Source: Vibrio salilacus
GTDB lineage: Bacteria; Pseudomonadota; Gammaproteobacteria; Enterobacterales; Vibrionaceae
NCBI RefSeq assembly: GCF_002811245.1
Contig: NZ_NIVQ01000003.1
Location: forward strand, 1 to 64,000
Reading direction: 5' to 3'
Length of the DNA: 64,000 nucleotides
Shown: positions 62,919 through 64,000 of the stretch, in pieces
How positions within the stretch are numbered: position 1 is the stretch's first letter
Layout of the letters: every line of letters begins with the position of its first letter
Notes under the pieces: generated by a model
Databases searched by the model: none
Seen by the model: the letters and a program-made list of their open reading frames with translations, nothing else
Told to the model about the DNA's origin: nothing
Program-made: the position numbers and the translations under genes

Positions 62919-64000
62919 TTACGCAGAGAGCATCAGTGAGTTTGCTTTTGCTTCTAGGTTTGAACCACCCATTAAGTACTTATCAATGGCAATGGCGCAT
63001 TCACGCCCTTCATTGATGCAATGAACCACCAAAGATTGACCAGTGCGCATGTCACCTGCAGCAAATACCCCTTGTTGATTAGTGGCAAAGCCTTGTGTCT
63101 CGACATTGCCACGCTCATCCAGTTTAATGTCTAGCTGAGCCAGAACACCCGTTGGCTCTGGGTGTAAAAAGCCCATCGCTAGGAATGCCATATCACATGC
63201 AATTACGCGTTCAGAATTCGCCACTTCTTCAAATCCTGGGCGTTGACCTGGCTTTGCGTCTTGCCAAACAATGTCAGCAATGCGCAGACCAGTGACTTCA
63301 CCTTTATCGTTGCCGATAAATTCTTTGGTCAGGATGTTCCAATGACGATCACATCCTTCTTCGTGTGACGTGGTGGTTTTCATGATCATGGGATACTGAG
63401 GCCAAGGCATATTTGCCGGGCGTTTTTCTGGTGGCACTGGCATGATCTCTACTTGAGTAACACTGGCCGCTTGGTGACGGTTGGACGTTCCGACACAGTC
63501 AGAGCCAGTATCACCACCACCGATAACCACAACATGTCTACCTTTCGCGTGAATTTCTTCAGTTTTAAGGTCCATGCCGTTGGCGCGGCGGTTGTTTTGG
63601 CTAAGGAACTCCATGGCAAAGTGAACGCCTTTGAGATCGCGCCCCGGAACGGGAAGATCACGAGCAACCGTCGATCCACCCGTCAGTAGAACGACATCGA
63701 ATTCTTGACGTAATTGCTGGGCGTTGATGTCAACACCGACGTGTTGGTTAACTTTAAATTGAACCCCAGCTTCCGCCATTAGGTTAATTTTACGGTCAAT
63801 CACATCCATACCCAATTTGAAATCTGGGATGCCGAAACGAAGCAAACCACCAACTTTCTCGTCGCGTTCAAACACAGTGACACAGTGACCGGCGCTATTG
63901 AGTTGTTCTGCCGCGGCCAGACCGGCAGGACCACTGCCGATAATCGCCACGGTTTTACCACTGCGAGAACGAGGCGATTTCGGTTTTGCGTACCCTTCAC
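62919..64000 (-). CDS. Second glutamate synthase small subunit / FAD-NADPH oxidoreductase, partial
   Basis: The 3' 360 codons of a GltD-type protein; the 5' end lies beyond the window. The open frame continues past the GTG at 63950 to the edge (EGYAKPKSPRSRSGKTVAIIG), so 63950 is not the start. FAD motif [19 protein letters not shown] motif GGGDTGSDCVGTS, and C-terminal FAAGDMRTGQSLVVHCINEG. It differs clearly from the gltD at 56593 (for example GGGDTGSD against GGGDTAMD), so it is a diverged paralogue. V. cholerae, as I recall it, also has two gltBD sets in tandem, so a second gltB probably lies upstream. Confidence 0.93.
   Translation of the reverse strand, partial: EGYAKPKSPRSRSGKTVAIIGSGPAGLAAAEQLNSAGHCVTVFERDEKVGGLLRFGIPDFKLGMDVIDRKINLMAEAGVQFKVNQHVGVDINAQQLRQEFDVVLLTGGSTVARDLPVPGRDLKGVHFAMEFLSQNNRRANGMDLKTEEIHAKGRHVVVIGGGDTGSDCVGTSNRHQAASVTQVEIMPVPPEKRPANMPWPQYPMIMKTTTSHEEGCDRHWNILTKEFIGNDKGEVTGLRIADIVWQDAKPGQRPGFEEVANSERVIACDMAFLAMGFLHPEPTGVLAQLDIKLDERGNVETQGFATNQQGVFAAGDMRTGQSLVVHCINEGRECAIAIDKYLMGGSNLEAKANSLMLSA

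Overview
The window is chromosomal DNA from a gammaproteobacterium, almost certainly a Vibrio or close relative. The protein sequences read as Vibrionaceae orthologues. The neighbourhoods barA/rlmD/relA/mazG/pyrG/eno/cca/gspAB, ygiF/glnE/hldE, rraA-like/thrABC, mtnN/cbiB/btuF and ubiVU/GGDEF-EAL/ubiT/yhbS are the ones I recall from that family. Nearly everything is core genome. I see no prophage, CRISPR array, integron, toxin-antitoxin pair or defence island.

Layout. 1-408: a cation:proton antiporter gene that stops abruptly, possibly broken by a mobile element at the window edge. 577-11389: barA (minus), then rlmD, relA, mazG, pyrG and eno (plus), covering carbon-storage signalling, rRNA methylation, the stringent response, NTP clean-up, CTP synthesis and glycolysis. 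11279-11687: the 3' end of eno, its terminator and the last bases of cca are present twice in tandem. 11676-26590: cca, the type II secretion assembly pair gspA-gspB, an SH3 membrane protein, a PhoU-like/Pit phosphate pair, ygiF, a potassium channel, a chemotaxis receptor, glnE and hldE. 26697-34261: arcA, a DUF3293/RraA-like pair with a well-placed FNR-type site, a small outer-membrane protein, and the threonine operon with leader peptide and attenuator. 34314-37492: a TRIC-type channel, then mtnN-cbiB-btuF (cobalamin salvage and uptake). 37771-48867: rpsO, pnp (RNase III-type leader hairpin), nlpI, a MarR regulator with a MATE pump and two matching operators, the anaerobic-ubiquinone genes ubiV and ubiU, a PAS-GGDEF-EAL protein, ubiT and yhbS. 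49092-56020: secG, tRNA-Leu(GAG), initiator tRNA-Met, rimP, nusA, infB, rbfA and truB. 56070-64000: a DUF1499 lipoprotein, gltD, gltB and the 3' part of a second gltD-like gene.

The most notable large-scale feature is gene order. In E. coli the order is secG-leuU-...-metY-rimP-nusA-infB-rbfA-truB-rpsO-pnp-nlpI-...-ubiV-ubiU-ubiT-yhbS. Here the same set is circularly permuted: rpsO...yhbS comes first and secG...truB follows, so truB and rpsO are about 17 kb apart. The most notable local features are the imperfect tandem duplication behind eno, the paired 19-bp MarR operators, the long pnp leader hairpin, a 127-bp palindromic intergenic element after relA, and AT-rich inverted repeats upstream of gltB. 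No clearly new multi-gene system is visible. The findings are regulatory and structural.
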